This document shows positions 50,437 to 58,560 of a stretch of DNA of 64,000 bases, piece by piece. The DNA is from Clostridiales bacterium (GTDB taxonomy: Bacteria > Bacillota > Clostridia > Oscillospirales > Oscillospiraceae). Each line of letters starts with the position of its first letter. The stretch's first letter is position 1. The notes beneath the pieces are model-generated. The model made no database searches. It was not told the origin of the DNA and was given only the letters and a program-made list of their open reading frames with translations. Made by a program: the position numbers and the translations under genes. The DNA lies in assembly GCA_019423635.1 (NCBI GenBank), contig JAHZBA010000010.1, positions 18,534 through 82,533 on the forward strand, read 5' to 3'.

Positions 50437-50741
50437 TGCAGTATCTCTGGATTGAGTATTTTCAGTCGGAGGAGGACGACCCCTCGGACACCTACGTGGA
50501 GCTGAACGAGGCGCGGCTGGAGCAGCGGCGGGTGGACTTCTACCAGAACGGAATGCGCTTTGCCTACGGCGCCGAGCGGGGCCGGCGGGAGGCGCTGTCC
50601 AAAACGCCCTATCCGGAGAATCCCTGCACGCTGAACCGCCCCGGGGAGGTGGAGGTGCACCTCATCGACCGCCCCGCCTTTGAGGAGCTGTGGTACCAGT
50701 CCCAGGAGTGGCCCACGGGCTTCCTGGATGTCCTCTCCTGA
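50433..50741 (+). CDS. DUF6881-like small protein
   Basis: This 102-residue soluble protein (MMQYLWIEYFQSEEDDPSD...) has the layout I associate with DUF6881: a YLWIEYFHS-type strand, an ELNEARLEQRRVDFYQNG middle and a late FEELWYQ. The name is tentative. It is translationally coupled to the AlaX-like gene through the ATGATG overlap. Either of the two Met codons may be used. No function is known. Confidence 0.65.
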   Translation: MMQYLWIEYFQSEEDDPSDTYVELNEARLEQRRVDFYQNGMRFAYGAERGRREALSKTPYPENPCTLNRPGEVEVHLIDRPAFEELWYQSQEWPTGFLDVLS

Positions 50742-51347
50742 AAAAAGTTTTTGCTCAAGCTTTTTTCAAAAAGCTTGCAGGGTCCAGGGGCGGCGCCCCT
50801 GGCCGCACCTCGCAGGGCGCGGAATCCCCCAGGGGCCGCGCAAGAAGGCCTTTCGTCCATTCCATGCGCGGCCCCCAGCGCCTTTGCCGCCGAAGGCGGC
50901 AAACAGCCTAAGGCCTTTCCAGGGAAGCAATGCCGGGGAGGTCAGCCGGGAAAGGCCCTCTCAGTCCGGCCTGCGGCCGGCCAGCTCCCCCAGAGGGGGA
51001 GCCAAGGGGGGGGGGGACGCACCTTTTGCCGGGAGTGTCCATGGGGAGATTTCACGCAGGGGCCGGGCTATAAATGGGAAGGCCCTCTCCGTCACGGCTT
51101 CGCCGTGCCACCTCTCCCAGAGGGAGAGGCAAGAGGCATATCCTTGGCTCCCTCTCTGGAAGAGGCAAGAGGCGTATCCTTGGCTCCCCCTCCGGGAGAG
51201 GCAAGAGGCATATCCTTGGCTCCCCCTTTGGGAGAGGCAAGAGGCTTATCCTTAGCTTCCCCTCTGGGAGAGGCAAGAGGCTTATCCTTGGCTCCCCCTC
51301 TGGGGGAGCTGGCCGGCCGCAGGCCGGACTGAGAGGGTCTCCTGTGA
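50742..51347. repeat. Repeat-filled gap with a 36-bp tandem array
   Basis: Directly after the stop lies an AAGCTTTTTTCAAAAAGCTT hairpin with CCAGGGGCGGCGCCCCTGG. An inverted GCGGC cluster and CCAGCTCCCCCAGAGGGGGAGCC come next. At 51085-51130 there is a CTCTCC/GAGAGG unit. From 51131 a 36-bp unit (AAGAGGCATATCCTTGGCTC plus CCCCTCTGGGAGAGGC) repeats at 51167, 51203, 51239 and partly at 51275. The units abut without spacers, so this is not CRISPR. No gene is supported. Confidence 0.85.
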
Positions 51348-51373
51348 CATACCCGCGAAAAAAACAAAAACAC

Positions 51374-51403
51374 AGCGCCCCAGGGGAAATCCCCTGGGGC
51401 GCT
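51374..51403 (-). terminator. Terminator after LtaS-like gene
   Basis: A perfect 13-bp stem (AGCGCCCCAGGGG/CCCCTGGGGCGCT) with AAAT loop. On the minus strand it is followed by GTGTTTTTGTTTTTTT, a good T-tract. Confidence 0.9.
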
Positions 51404-51407
51404 CAAT

Positions 51408-53261
51408 TCATCCATATTGAAAATGCGTGCCGTAGTAATACTCTATTTTCCGGTACTTCTCCAGGGCCTCCTGCCCGGCCGCATCCGGCGTCTCCGTCAA
51501 GAGGCCGTCCGCCTGGACGTACCGCCCCACGGTGGTCAGCACCGGCAGCTCCCGCCAGATCTCCGTGGTGGCCTGGGTCCAGGCGTCCCCCTGCCAGCCG
51601 CAGAGATCAAACACCAGATTCATCAAAAAGCAGGAGGACACGTCGGGGCCCTCCCCGGTGAAGTCCTCCCCCAGGGCCGCCCTGGCGGCGTCGTTGGCCC
51701 AGAGGAGATAGCGGGTGGCATAGTAGTTGTAGAACCCCTCCTCCGTGGAGGTGTCCAGATTGACCCCCAGCTCGTGATAGGCGGAGTTCCCGTCCCCCAG
51801 CCAGGGCTTGTGGTCCCCGAAAATCACCAGCACCACCGGACGCGACTCCTGACGGAGGCGGTCCAAAAGGGCCTGGAGCTGCTCCGCCGTATCCATGACG
51901 GAGCCCAGGTAGTTGTCCACAATGTTGGCGGTCTCCGGGGAATAGCGGCCGTCGGTGAAGTGCTCTCCCCGCCAGACCTCCTCCGTGTCGTAGGGGCCGT
52001 GGCCCTGGTAGGTGACGTTGAAGGAGAACCAGGGCCGCCCCTCCCCGTCCCGGTTGGCCTCGTAGAGGCGGAAGATGTCCGGCAGGAGGATGTTGTCCGG
52101 GGCCAGACCGTGGGCATAGAGGTCCTGGTAGCGGTTTTCATAGAAGTAGTAGACCGGCAGGCCCAGGTAGCGGTTGACGTTCTTGCGGTTGTAGAACCAG
52201 TCGTAGCTGGGGTGGCTGCCCTCCACAGCGTAGCCCTGGGCGCCGAAATACCAGGCATAGGAGTTGGTGTCCTCCCGGTAGTTCCACTGGTCCGCAAACC
52301 CGGTGAGGACGGCCCGCTCCGTGTTTACCGTGCCGCCGGCGAAGATGTTGGTCACCAGGTTCCCCGTATAGCTCTCCGCCTCCAGGGCGTGGTAGACCCC
52401 GTAGGCCTTTTCAAAGTCGATGCCCTCCACGTTGTCAAAGCGGGAGAAGTCGGAGAAGGCCTCCAGCTGGAGGAGGATGAGGTCCACCTTCTTCTCCTCC
52501 GGCAGGTCCGCCGGGGTGCGGGCGTCCAAGATCGCCTGGGCCTCCGCCGCCCGGTAGCCCTCCGGTGGCTTCAATGTCCCCTCCCCGATGCTGTGGAGGA
52601 AGGGATAGACAAAGCCCTTGGAGAGATAGACCTGGGTGGAGGACCAGCGGTTGATGAGGTCGAAATTTTGCGTCCTGTTCCGGTAGATCTCATCGTCGGC
52701 GCACAGCCGCAGCATGGGCACCCACAGCGCCGCCGCGATCAGAAGGATTGCCAGCCGGGGCTTTCCCGGCAGTTTTCCCCGAACCAGGAGGAAGAGGAAG
52801 GCCGTGCCAAACAGCAGGCAGAGCAGGCCGAACCACACCCGCTTGTCCGGCGTCAGGTCGTAATTGGCCTCCAGAGTGATGCCCGCGGCGTCCCGGATGT
52901 TTTTCAGGTCCTGGAACATCAGGGGGTCGTCCCGGAAGCGGAGCTTGTAGTAATTCCCCAGGGAGAGACCCCAGACCACCAGATCCGCCGCCAGGAAGGC
53001 CAGCCAGGGGCGGCCGAAGAGCCCATAGGCCAGCAGCAATGCCAGCAGCACCGGCGCCACGTTCAAAACCACCAGGAGGGGATGCTGGAAATAGGTCTTC
53101 ATGAGGGTGTCCGGGTAGTCCCCATAGGCGAAGAACAGGGAGAGGAGGCCAAGACACAGCCCCGCCAGCAGCAAAACCCCCCCGTTCCACAGCCAGAAGA
53201 GGGCCTGCCGGCGTTTCGGCAGACCCTCCGGGGCTTTTTGAAACAGCCAGAAACCGCGCAT
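51408..53261 (-). CDS. LtaS-family sulfatase-fold membrane enzyme
   Basis: A 617-residue protein with five N-terminal membrane helices (about residues 20-185) and an extracellular sulfatase-like domain. QLEAFSDF, GGTVNTERAVLTG (with the likely nucleophilic Thr), GSHPSYDWFYNR, TYQGHGPY and VIFGDHKPWLG mark the alkaline-phosphatase superfamily metal site. It resembles lipoteichoic-acid synthase, making polyglycerolphosphate or a related envelope polymer. The ATG overlaps the glyS stop by one base, so glyS and this gene form an operon. Confidence 0.9.
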   Translation of the reverse strand: MRGFWLFQKAPEGLPKRRQALFWLWNGGVLLLAGLCLGLLSLFFAYGDYPDTLMKTYFQHPLLVVLNVAPVLLALLLAYGLFGRPWLAFLAADLVVWGLSLGNYYKLRFRDDPLMFQDLKNIRDAAGITLEANYDLTPDKRVWFGLLCLLFGTAFLFLLVRGKLPGKPRLAILLIAAALWVPMLRLCADDEIYRNRTQNFDLINRWSSTQVYLSKGFVYPFLHSIGEGTLKPPEGYRAAEAQAILDARTPADLPEEKKVDLILLQLEAFSDFSRFDNVEGIDFEKAYGVYHALEAESYTGNLVTNIFAGGTVNTERAVLTGFADQWNYREDTNSYAWYFGAQGYAVEGSHPSYDWFYNRKNVNRYLGLPVYYFYENRYQDLYAHGLAPDNILLPDIFRLYEANRDGEGRPWFSFNVTYQGHGPYDTEEVWRGEHFTDGRYSPETANIVDNYLGSVMDTAEQLQALLDRLRQESRPVVLVIFGDHKPWLGDGNSAYHELGVNLDTSTEEGFYNYYATRYLLWANDAARAALGEDFTGEGPDVSSCFLMNLVFDLCGWQGDAWTQATTEIWRELPVLTTVGRYVQADGLLTETPDAAGQEALEKYRKIEYYYGTHFQYG

Positions 53262-54682
53262 CAGTAGGCCAGCTTCTCCGCGAGATAGGCCTTCAGCTCC
53301 GCAACGGGAATCCGCACCTGATCCATGGTGTCCCGATCCCGGACGGTGACGCAGTTGTCGCCGGCCTTGGTCTCGTCGCCCACGGTGTCAAAGTCCACGG
53401 TGATGCAGAAGGGCGTGCCGATCTCGTCCTCCCGGCGGTAGCGCTTGCCGATGGAGCCGGTGTCGTCGAAGTCCACCATGAAGTCCTTGGCCAGCTCCTG
53501 CTGGATCTCCAGGGCCTTGCCGGAGAGCTTCTTGCTCAGGGGCAGGACGGCGGCCTTGAAGGGGGCCAGGGCCGGGTGGAAGCGGAGGACGGTGCGGACG
53601 TCGTTTTTCGCCTCGTCCACCACCTCCTCGTCGTAGGCCTCGCAGAGCACCGCCAGCACGGACCGCTCCACGCCGAGGGACGGCTCGATGACGTAGGGGA
53701 TATAGTGCTCGTTCTTCTCCTGATCGAAGTAGGTCAGGTCCCTGCCGGAGGTGGTCTGGTGCTGGGTCAGGTCGTAGTCCGTGCGGTCCGCCACGCCCCA
53801 GAGCTCGCCCCAGCCGAAGGGGAAGAGATACTCGAAGTCCGTGGTGGCCTTGGAGTAGAAGCACAGCTCCTCGGGGCTGTGGTCCCGGAGCCGCAGGTTC
53901 TCATCCTTCAATCCGATGCCCAGCAGCCAGTTGTGGCAGAACTCCCGCCAGTACTGGAACCACTGAAGGTCACTGCCGGGCTGGCAGAAGAACTCCAGCT
54001 CCATCTGCTCGAACTCCCGGACCCGGAAGATGAAGTTGCCCGGGGTGATCTCGTTGCGGAAGGACTTGCCGATCTGGCCGATGCCGAAGGGGAGTTTTCT
54101 TCTGGTGGTGCGCTGGACGTTGACGAAGTTGGTGAAGATGCCCTGGGCGGTCTCGGGGCGGAGGTAGACGGTGTTCTTGGCGTCCTCCGTGACGCCCTGG
54201 AAGGTCTTGAACATCAAATTGAACTGGCGGATGTCCGTGAAGTTGTGCTTGCCGCAGGTGGGGCAGGGGATGTTGTGTTCCTCCACGAAATCCTTCATCT
54301 CCGGCTGGGTGAAGGCGTCGATGGGCTTTTCCAGCTGGAAGTCATTTTCGGCGCACCAGTCCTCGATGAGCTTGTCGGCCCGGAAGCGCTCGTGGCACTC
54401 CCGGCAGTCCATGAGGGGGTCGGAGAAGCCCGCCAGATGGCCGGAGGCCACCCAGGTCTGGGGGTTCATGAGGATGGCGGCGTCCAGCCCCACGTTGTAG
54501 GGGTTCTCCTGGACGAACTTCTTCCACCAGGCCCGCTTGATGTTGTTTTTCAGCTCCGCGCCCAGGGGGCCGTAGTCCCAGGTGTTGGCGAGGCCGCCGT
54601 AGATCTCGCTGCCGGGGAAGATGAAGCCCCGGCCCTTGCACAGGGCCACCAGCTTCTCCATGGATTTCTCGGTGTTTTTCAT
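53261..54682 (-). CDS. glyS: Glycyl-tRNA synthetase (homodimeric type)
   Basis: A class II synthetase of 473 residues. Motif 1 lies in RGFIFPGSEIYGGLANTWDYGPLG, motif 2 in GKSFRNEITPGNFIFRVREFEQMELEFF, motif 3 in IPYVIEPSLGVERSVLAVL, then a C-terminal anticodon domain. A zinc-like CxxC (CRECHERF, CPTCGKHN) is present. The ATG at 54682 has GAGGAG; the longer frame into the T-box is not coding. Expression is controlled by the glycine T-box upstream. Confidence 0.96.
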   Translation of the reverse strand: MKNTEKSMEKLVALCKGRGFIFPGSEIYGGLANTWDYGPLGAELKNNIKRAWWKKFVQENPYNVGLDAAILMNPQTWVASGHLAGFSDPLMDCRECHERFRADKLIEDWCAENDFQLEKPIDAFTQPEMKDFVEEHNIPCPTCGKHNFTDIRQFNLMFKTFQGVTEDAKNTVYLRPETAQGIFTNFVNVQRTTRRKLPFGIGQIGKSFRNEITPGNFIFRVREFEQMELEFFCQPGSDLQWFQYWREFCHNWLLGIGLKDENLRLRDHSPEELCFYSKATTDFEYLFPFGWGELWGVADRTDYDLTQHQTTSGRDLTYFDQEKNEHYIPYVIEPSLGVERSVLAVLCEAYDEEVVDEAKNDVRTVLRFHPALAPFKAAVLPLSKKLSGKALEIQQELAKDFMVDFDDTGSIGKRYRREDEIGTPFCITVDFDTVGDETKAGDNCVTVRDRDTMDQVRIPVAELKAYLAEKLAY

Positions 54683-54710
54683 GTGATTTCTCCTCTTTTC
54701 TGGCTCAGAG

Positions 54711-54953
54711 CAAAAAACGCCCTGAGCCGGTTTTCGGCTCAGGGCGAACGAAGCGTCCGCGGTTCCACCTGAATTCGTATCTGGCTGATACGCACTTCTT
54801 TGATCCGGTAACGTCGGACGGACGGCGGCGTATTTCCGCGCCGCGGCTCCAGGGCGCCTTCTCCCCCGCTCCGGAAGGGCTTGCACCATCCGCCCTCTCT
54901 CTTTATCCGGATCATGGGGGGTACTCTTCCCTCTCATCGCCTTTGATGGGGGT
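54711..54953 (-). ncRNA. Glycine T-box riboswitch with terminator
   Basis: The leader of glyS contains the diagnostic T-box AGGTGGAACCGCGG (54770-54757). A terminator follows (CGCCCTGAGCCG / CGGCTCAGGGCG at 54718-54746, then TTTTTT). A stem III-like GTATC/GATAC hairpin lies near 54777-54792. The specifier region reads GAAGGCGCC (about 54862-54854), with GGC as the likely glycine codon. Uncharged tRNA-Gly would favour antitermination. Two direct GAGTACCCCC repeats lie at the 5' end. Confidence 0.92.
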
Positions 54954-54982
54954 ACTCTAACACGTTTCCGGGGAATTGTCAA
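54954..54982 (-). promoter_or_regulatory. Promoter for glyS T-box leader
   Basis: On the minus strand TTGACA is followed after 17 nt by TAGAGT, ending at the start of the T-box leader. The perfect -35 and correct spacing support it despite the weaker -10. Confidence 0.75.
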
Positions 54983-55021
54983 GGAGTATCCCGCAAGGAG
55001 CGCATTTGCAGGCGCATTGCC

Positions 55022-55050
55022 TTGCCTTTTGTCGAATTCTATGGTAGGAT
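55022..55050 (+). promoter_or_regulatory. Promoter for toxin-like ORF
   Basis: TTGCCT and TAGGAT are spaced by 17 nt, about 75 nt upstream of the small ORF. It diverges from the glyS leader promoter. Confidence 0.6.
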
Positions 55051-55125
55051 GTTTGCAGGAAAGAAGGATCTTTCAGCGCTGCACAACGGCAGGCGGTTGG
55101 TCACATGACCCCGAAAGGGGGTGAC

Positions 55126-55212
55126 ATGATGCCGATTACATTGACTTTTCACATCCTCCACTGGACTGTGACAATTCAGGTAAAAAGCGGAAACCGCCAC
55201 CCTGGCCGGTGA
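55126..55212 (+). CDS. Candidate type I toxin small peptide (28 aa)
   Basis: The ORF starts MMPITLTFHILHWTVTIQVK and ends NRHPGR, a short hydrophobic stretch followed by a basic NRHxxR tail. A strong GAAAGGGGGTGAC ribosome binding site precedes the ATG; an in-frame ATG at 55105 would add seven residues. The layout resembles small Firmicutes type I toxin peptides. The 3' end of the ORF overlaps a convergent antisense RNA gene. Toxicity is inferred from layout only. Confidence 0.6.
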   Translation: MMPITLTFHILHWTVTIQVKSGNRHPGR

Positions 55213-55273
55213 CGGTTTCTCTATTGAGTTTCCTTAACTGCCTGGGCTAACCGCTTGTCGCAGCGCCCTTTCT
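55180..55273 (-). ncRNA. Candidate antisense antitoxin RNA
   Basis: An RNA started by the promoter at 55280-55308 would begin near 55273. It would run through GCGACAAGCGGTTAGCCC and end at a terminator. That terminator has stem AAACCGTCACC / GGTGGCGGTTT (minus reading of 55191-55218), followed by CCGCTTTTTAC. It is complementary to the last 10 codons and 3' tail of the small ORF. The predicted length is about 90 nt. Confidence 0.65.
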
Positions 55274-55279
55274 ATGCCT

Positions 55280-55308
55280 ATTATAGGCCGCCTCAGTTCT
55301 GTTGTCAA
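55280..55308 (-). promoter_or_regulatory. Perfect consensus promoter for antisense RNA
   Basis: On the minus strand TTGACA, 17 nt, TATAAT: a full match to the sigma-A consensus at both elements, with no reading frame of note downstream except the convergent toxin-like ORF. Such strength is typical of antitoxin RNAs. Confidence 0.9.
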
Positions 55309-55380
55309 GCCTCCTGCGGCTCGCGGGAGTGTCCTCTCGCGCATTTTATAACAGGAATCATTTGTAAAAACGGGCCGCTG

Positions 55381-55740
55381 TGCCAGCTTCCCCTAAAGGG
55401 GAAGCCTTTGTCCCGCCTTGTGACCAATGACACCGCCCCAAGCCTTCCCCTTTAGGGGAAGGTGCCCCAGTGCGTACACTGGGGCGGATGAGGCCGTCCA
55501 GCGGAGGTTTTCCGGTAGTCGTCCTCATCAGTCACGGCTTCGCCGTGCCAGCTTCTCCTAAAGGAGAAGCCTTTGTCCCGCCTTGTGACCAATGACACCG
55601 CCCCAAGCCTTCCCCTTTAGGGGAAGGTGCCCCAGTGCGTACACTGGGGCGGATGAGGCCGTCCAGCGGAGGTTTTCCGGTAGTCGTCCTCATCAGTCAC
55701 GGCTTCGCCGTGCCAGCTTCTCCTAAAGGGGAAGCCCATT
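55381..55740. repeat. Tandem 165-bp direct repeat of CTTCCCCT-type elements
   Basis: Two complete 165-bp units (55381-55545, 55546-55710) and the start of a third (from 55711) each contain CCAGCTTCCCCTAAAGGGGAAGCC, CCAAGCCTTCCCCTTTAGGGG, GCCCCAGTGCGTACACTGGGGC and CAGTCACGGCTTCGCCGTG. The two units are nearly identical, so the array looks recently duplicated. No gene is supported. Confidence 0.9.
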
Positions 55741-55761
55741 TTCCCGTCCCCTGCTTCACGC

Positions 55762-57210
55762 TCAGCCGGCGGAGATCTCCGCCTCCGCCGGGCGGACGCC
55801 GGTGCCGCTGGTGTTGTTCCAGAGGGTAAACAGGCGGATGTCCCCGTCTTCTACCAGGCCGAACCAGGCGCAGCCGTTCCCTACGCCCACCAGGCCGTCC
55901 GCGGCGAACAGGTCGTGATAGTCCAGCTCATCCAACAATCCGTTGATCTCATAGTTGATCACCTCATCATAGTGCTCCAGCAGCTCCTCCGCCGTGTTCA
56001 CCGTGAACTCCTCGTGGGGCGCCGTCACCTTGCAGGGGTAGACGAACAGGTCCGCCACGATCTCCCGGTCGCCGTGGGACAGGTACTTGGACAGGTCCCA
56101 CACAAACGCCTTGGCGCTGTCGGTCTCAATGCCGGTCTGGACATACAACGTGTCCTCTTCCGGCTCCGGCATCTCCTCCGGCAGACCGGGGTCCGCGTTG
56201 GCCCCCGCCTCCTGGTCCGCCTCCGGGGGAACCAAACTGGTAAGGTCCGGAACCCTCACCGGAGTCAGGGCGGTATAGAGGAAGCTGTCCGCCAGCTCCT
56301 CCAGCTCTTCTCTGCCGATGGGACCGGAGGAGAAGGTGTCGTCCCCCTCCTGACCGGTCAGCACGTTCACCAGCACGAAGCTGTCCCCCAGGTCCGCCAG
56401 AATGAGAGAGCGGTTCCTCCGGCCCAAGGCCAGTGTGAGCTCCGTCCCGTCCTGGGCCTGATAGCCCCACTCCTGGAAGTCCGCCAGATCCCCGATGTTC
56501 AATGCCACCTCGTTGAAGGTCCCCCGGACGGAGCGGCTGAACTGGTACTCAATGGTTCCATATGCCCTCCGCTCGGTGCCTCCCAGTTCCGCGTCGCCGT
56601 CAAAGCGGAACGTGCCGTCCTCGTAGAGATAGCCGGAGTAGGGGGTGACATTCTCCCTGTAGAAATCCCCCACAGCAGCGGGCCAGGCCTCGGGCATAAC
56701 GACCTCAAGATGGGTGTGGAGCTTCAGGCCGTATTTCGCGATGATCTCCTCCAGCTTGTCAGCCATCTCCTGGGTATAGACCAGATATTCGCCGTAGCGC
56801 TCCTCAAAGCCCGTGGGATCATTGCCGATCTGTGCGATGATGGACCCGTCCTGGTCATAATTGTCTAAAAACGCCTGCCACTCCGCCAGAGCCCGGCTCT
56901 CCGGAGTGTCCTGGAGGCCGGAGAGGCTGACAAAGTCCCTCTCTTCATACATGCCGGGGACCACGACGCCATTTTCATCCGTCGCGCTGACACGTCCCTT
57001 CTCCGGCAGCAGGATGCTCCGCAGGCCGAAGAGGTCCGCCGCCACCGCGGCAACGGACAGCACCGCTAAAATTCCAATCACTGCCGCCAGGGTCACCAGG
57101 CGCTTCACCGCGCCGCTTTTCCGCTTCATCCTCTGAAAATCCTCCCATCTCAAGTCTCTGGAGGGATGGACCTGGGAAAAGGTTGTTTGATAAAATTCCT
57201 TATTCGTCAT
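55762..57210 (-). CDS. Membrane-anchored putative anti-sigma factor
   Basis: A 482-residue protein encoded immediately after, and overlapping by 11 bp, an ECF sigma gene, which is the usual place for its anti-sigma factor. A cytoplasmic N terminus of about 35 residues precedes one membrane helix (LVTLAAVIGILAVLSVAAVAADLFGL). A large extracellular part follows. It lacks strong similarity to a family I can name. N-terminal sigma binding is inferred from context. Confidence 0.75.
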   Translation of the reverse strand: MTNKEFYQTTFSQVHPSRDLRWEDFQRMKRKSGAVKRLVTLAAVIGILAVLSVAAVAADLFGLRSILLPEKGRVSATDENGVVVPGMYEERDFVSLSGLQDTPESRALAEWQAFLDNYDQDGSIIAQIGNDPTGFEERYGEYLVYTQEMADKLEEIIAKYGLKLHTHLEVVMPEAWPAAVGDFYRENVTPYSGYLYEDGTFRFDGDAELGGTERRAYGTIEYQFSRSVRGTFNEVALNIGDLADFQEWGYQAQDGTELTLALGRRNRSLILADLGDSFVLVNVLTGQEGDDTFSSGPIGREELEELADSFLYTALTPVRVPDLTSLVPPEADQEAGANADPGLPEEMPEPEEDTLYVQTGIETDSAKAFVWDLSKYLSHGDREIVADLFVYPCKVTAPHEEFTVNTAEELLEHYDEVINYEINGLLDELDYHDLFAADGLVGVGNGCAWFGLVEDGDIRLFTLWNNTSGTGVRPAEAEISAG

Positions 57211-57685
57211 CCTGCCACACCTCCGTCAGCCGTTCTCTCAGCCGCGCCCGTGCCCGGGAGAGCCGGGTGGTCACCAGGGACTCCTTGATCCCCAGGACCT
57301 CCGCAATCTCCCGGACGGAGAGCTCCTCGTAATAAAACAGGTCCAGCACCGTCCTGTACTTCTCCGGCAGGCTCATGACCTCCCGGTAGAGCTCCGCCTC
57401 CTCCTCATGCTGGAAGACGGGCTCCTCCGGGATGGAATCCAGGGGGACGCGCCGCCTTCGCCAGGGGCTTTTCAACAGGTCCCGGCAATAGTTGACGGTG
57501 ACCCGGATCAGCCAGCGGCGGAGGTGGTCCTCCCCCGCCGGAGGGGTTTTGCCGGTGAGCAGGCGCAAAAAGACCTCCTGCATGGCGTCCTCGGCGTCGG
57601 CGGGGCTGCCGGTTTGATGCAGAGCGATGCGGTAGACCATATTCTGGTACCGGGCGACGGCATCGAGAAATTTCGCTTGTTCCAT
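57200..57685 (-). CDS. ECF-family RNA polymerase sigma factor
   Basis: A 161-residue sigma factor with region 2 (NMVYRIALHQTGSPADAEDAMQEVFLRLL) and region 4 (LSVREIAEVLGIKESLVTTRLSRARARLRERL). The ATG at 57685 (MEQAKFLDAV) follows GAGGGATC; a longer frame starts 30 bp earlier without a clear site. It is paired with a membrane anti-sigma gene, so it probably answers an envelope signal. Confidence 0.93.
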   Translation of the reverse strand: MEQAKFLDAVARYQNMVYRIALHQTGSPADAEDAMQEVFLRLLTGKTPPAGEDHLRRWLIRVTVNYCRDLLKSPWRRRRVPLDSIPEEPVFQHEEEAELYREVMSLPEKYRTVLDLFYYEELSVREIAEVLGIKESLVTTRLSRARARLRERLTEVWQDDE

Positions 57686-57769
57686 ATGTGATCCCTCGTT
57701 TTTGAATGCATTCACTTGGAAAACGACGGAGCGGGCGGAAATGTCACAGCATGGTGCGCGAAGCGCATA

Positions 57770-57847
57770 TTAAAAGTTTCGTCGGCCTTTTCAAAGGCCG
57801 CGGGGTGCAGGGGCAGCGCCCCTGCGGGTCGCCGCAAAGCGGCGGCA
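57770..57847. repeat. GC-rich hairpin repeat (GCAGGGGC type)
   Basis: GGCCTTTTCAAAGGCC, GCAGGGGCAGCGCCCCTGC and GCCGCAAAGCGGC hairpins follow each other, the same module set as at 4685, 39140 and 50745. It fills part of the gap before the SUKH gene. Confidence 0.75.
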
Positions 57848-57883
57848 TCAAAGAGACCGCAGACCGTACCCGCCATCTATCAC

Positions 57884-58282
57884 TCACTCATACATGGAGT
57901 TGATCTCCCCGGCGGGACATCCGCGCAGAACCCACCCGTCAAAAAAATCCGGGAAGAATGTACAAAATTCCGGAGAGATGAGCTCCGTCAACAAAGCGCC
58001 GCCGTGGGTCACAATCAGCGTATTCGTGTCCCGCTCCTGCTTCATCATCAGAACTTCCCCACCGCCGCCGTAGCCAATCGCCAGATATTCCGGGCAGTAG
58101 AGATCCATTTCATAGGATGCGCGCTCCCGGGGCAGTTCCTCCAGGGAATAGAGGATGATATCCGGATAGCCCTTACAGTACGTTTCAGGGCGATTGTCAC
58201 AGAGGAGCAGAAACCGGATGTAGCACTCAGGGAACAGGTAGTGGTGCTCTTTTTCAAAGGCTTCGATTGTTTTTCGATCCAC
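57884..58282 (-). CDS. SMI1/KNR4 (SUKH-type) family protein
   Basis: A 132-residue protein with the SUKH pattern: IEAFEKEHHYLFPECYIRFLLLCDN, then YPDIILYSLEEL, and a late IGYGGGGEVLMM. SUKH proteins commonly serve as immunity proteins against contact-dependent toxins. No toxin gene is adjacent. The GTG at 58282 (VDRKTIEAF) has GGGAGGA upstream. The longer upstream frame covers repeat sequence and is rejected. Confidence 0.82.
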   Translation of the reverse strand: MDRKTIEAFEKEHHYLFPECYIRFLLLCDNRPETYCKGYPDIILYSLEELPRERASYEMDLYCPEYLAIGYGGGGEVLMMKQERDTNTLIVTHGGALLTELISPEFCTFFPDFFDGWVLRGCPAGEINSMYE

Positions 58283-58347
58283 AGCGGATTCCTCCCTGTT
58301 GTCTATGATTTTTTTTGCAGCCGGACGGTTCCTGACACACGGGCTGT

Positions 58348-58500
58348 CCTTCGTAGGGCGCGAGGAGGTGAATTGGCCCAACGGGCCAAGAGAAGCTGGC
58401 CTGGGCCACGACTCGGCGCGCCGGGATGCGTCCCTATTTCCGTGCGTGTGTTGTTGCGGCCGGCATGTCCGCGGCGCGCCGGGTCGTCGCGCCCTACAGG
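58348..58500. repeat. 76-bp repeat identical to 18076-18151 plus a GGCGCGCC unit
   Basis: 58348-58423 matches 18076-18151 at every base, including TTGGCCCAACGGGCCAA and CTGGCCTGGGCCA hairpins. A CGGCGCGCCGGGTCGTCGCGCCCTAC unit follows at about 58470-58496. No gene is supported. Confidence 0.88.
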
Positions 58501-58521
58501 GGCCGCTGCGAAGGATTAGGA

Positions 58522-58552
58522 AAGCGGCCGGCCCTTCAAGGGCCGGCCGCTT
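58522..58552. terminator. Hairpin terminator after jag
   Basis: A perfect 13-bp stem, AAGCGGCCGGCCC / GGGCCGGCCGCTT, with TTCAA loop just past the jag stop. A T-tract follows it on the plus strand and TTTCC on the minus strand. Confidence 0.75.
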
Positions 58553-58560
58553 TTCTCCTC

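Noticed and set aside
51131..51310. 36-bp repeats resembling CRISPR repeat length
   Set aside because: No spacers between units, partial sequence decay, no cas genes nearby.
55762..57210. Naming the protein after the ECF sigma gene as a specific anti-sigma family
   Set aside because: Only its position and single membrane helix support the role; no named anti-sigma domain could be recognised.
57716..58519. A 267-codon plus-strand frame opposite the SUKH gene
   Set aside because: Antisense to a gene with a good family match and ribosome binding site; its ends lie in dispersed repeats.
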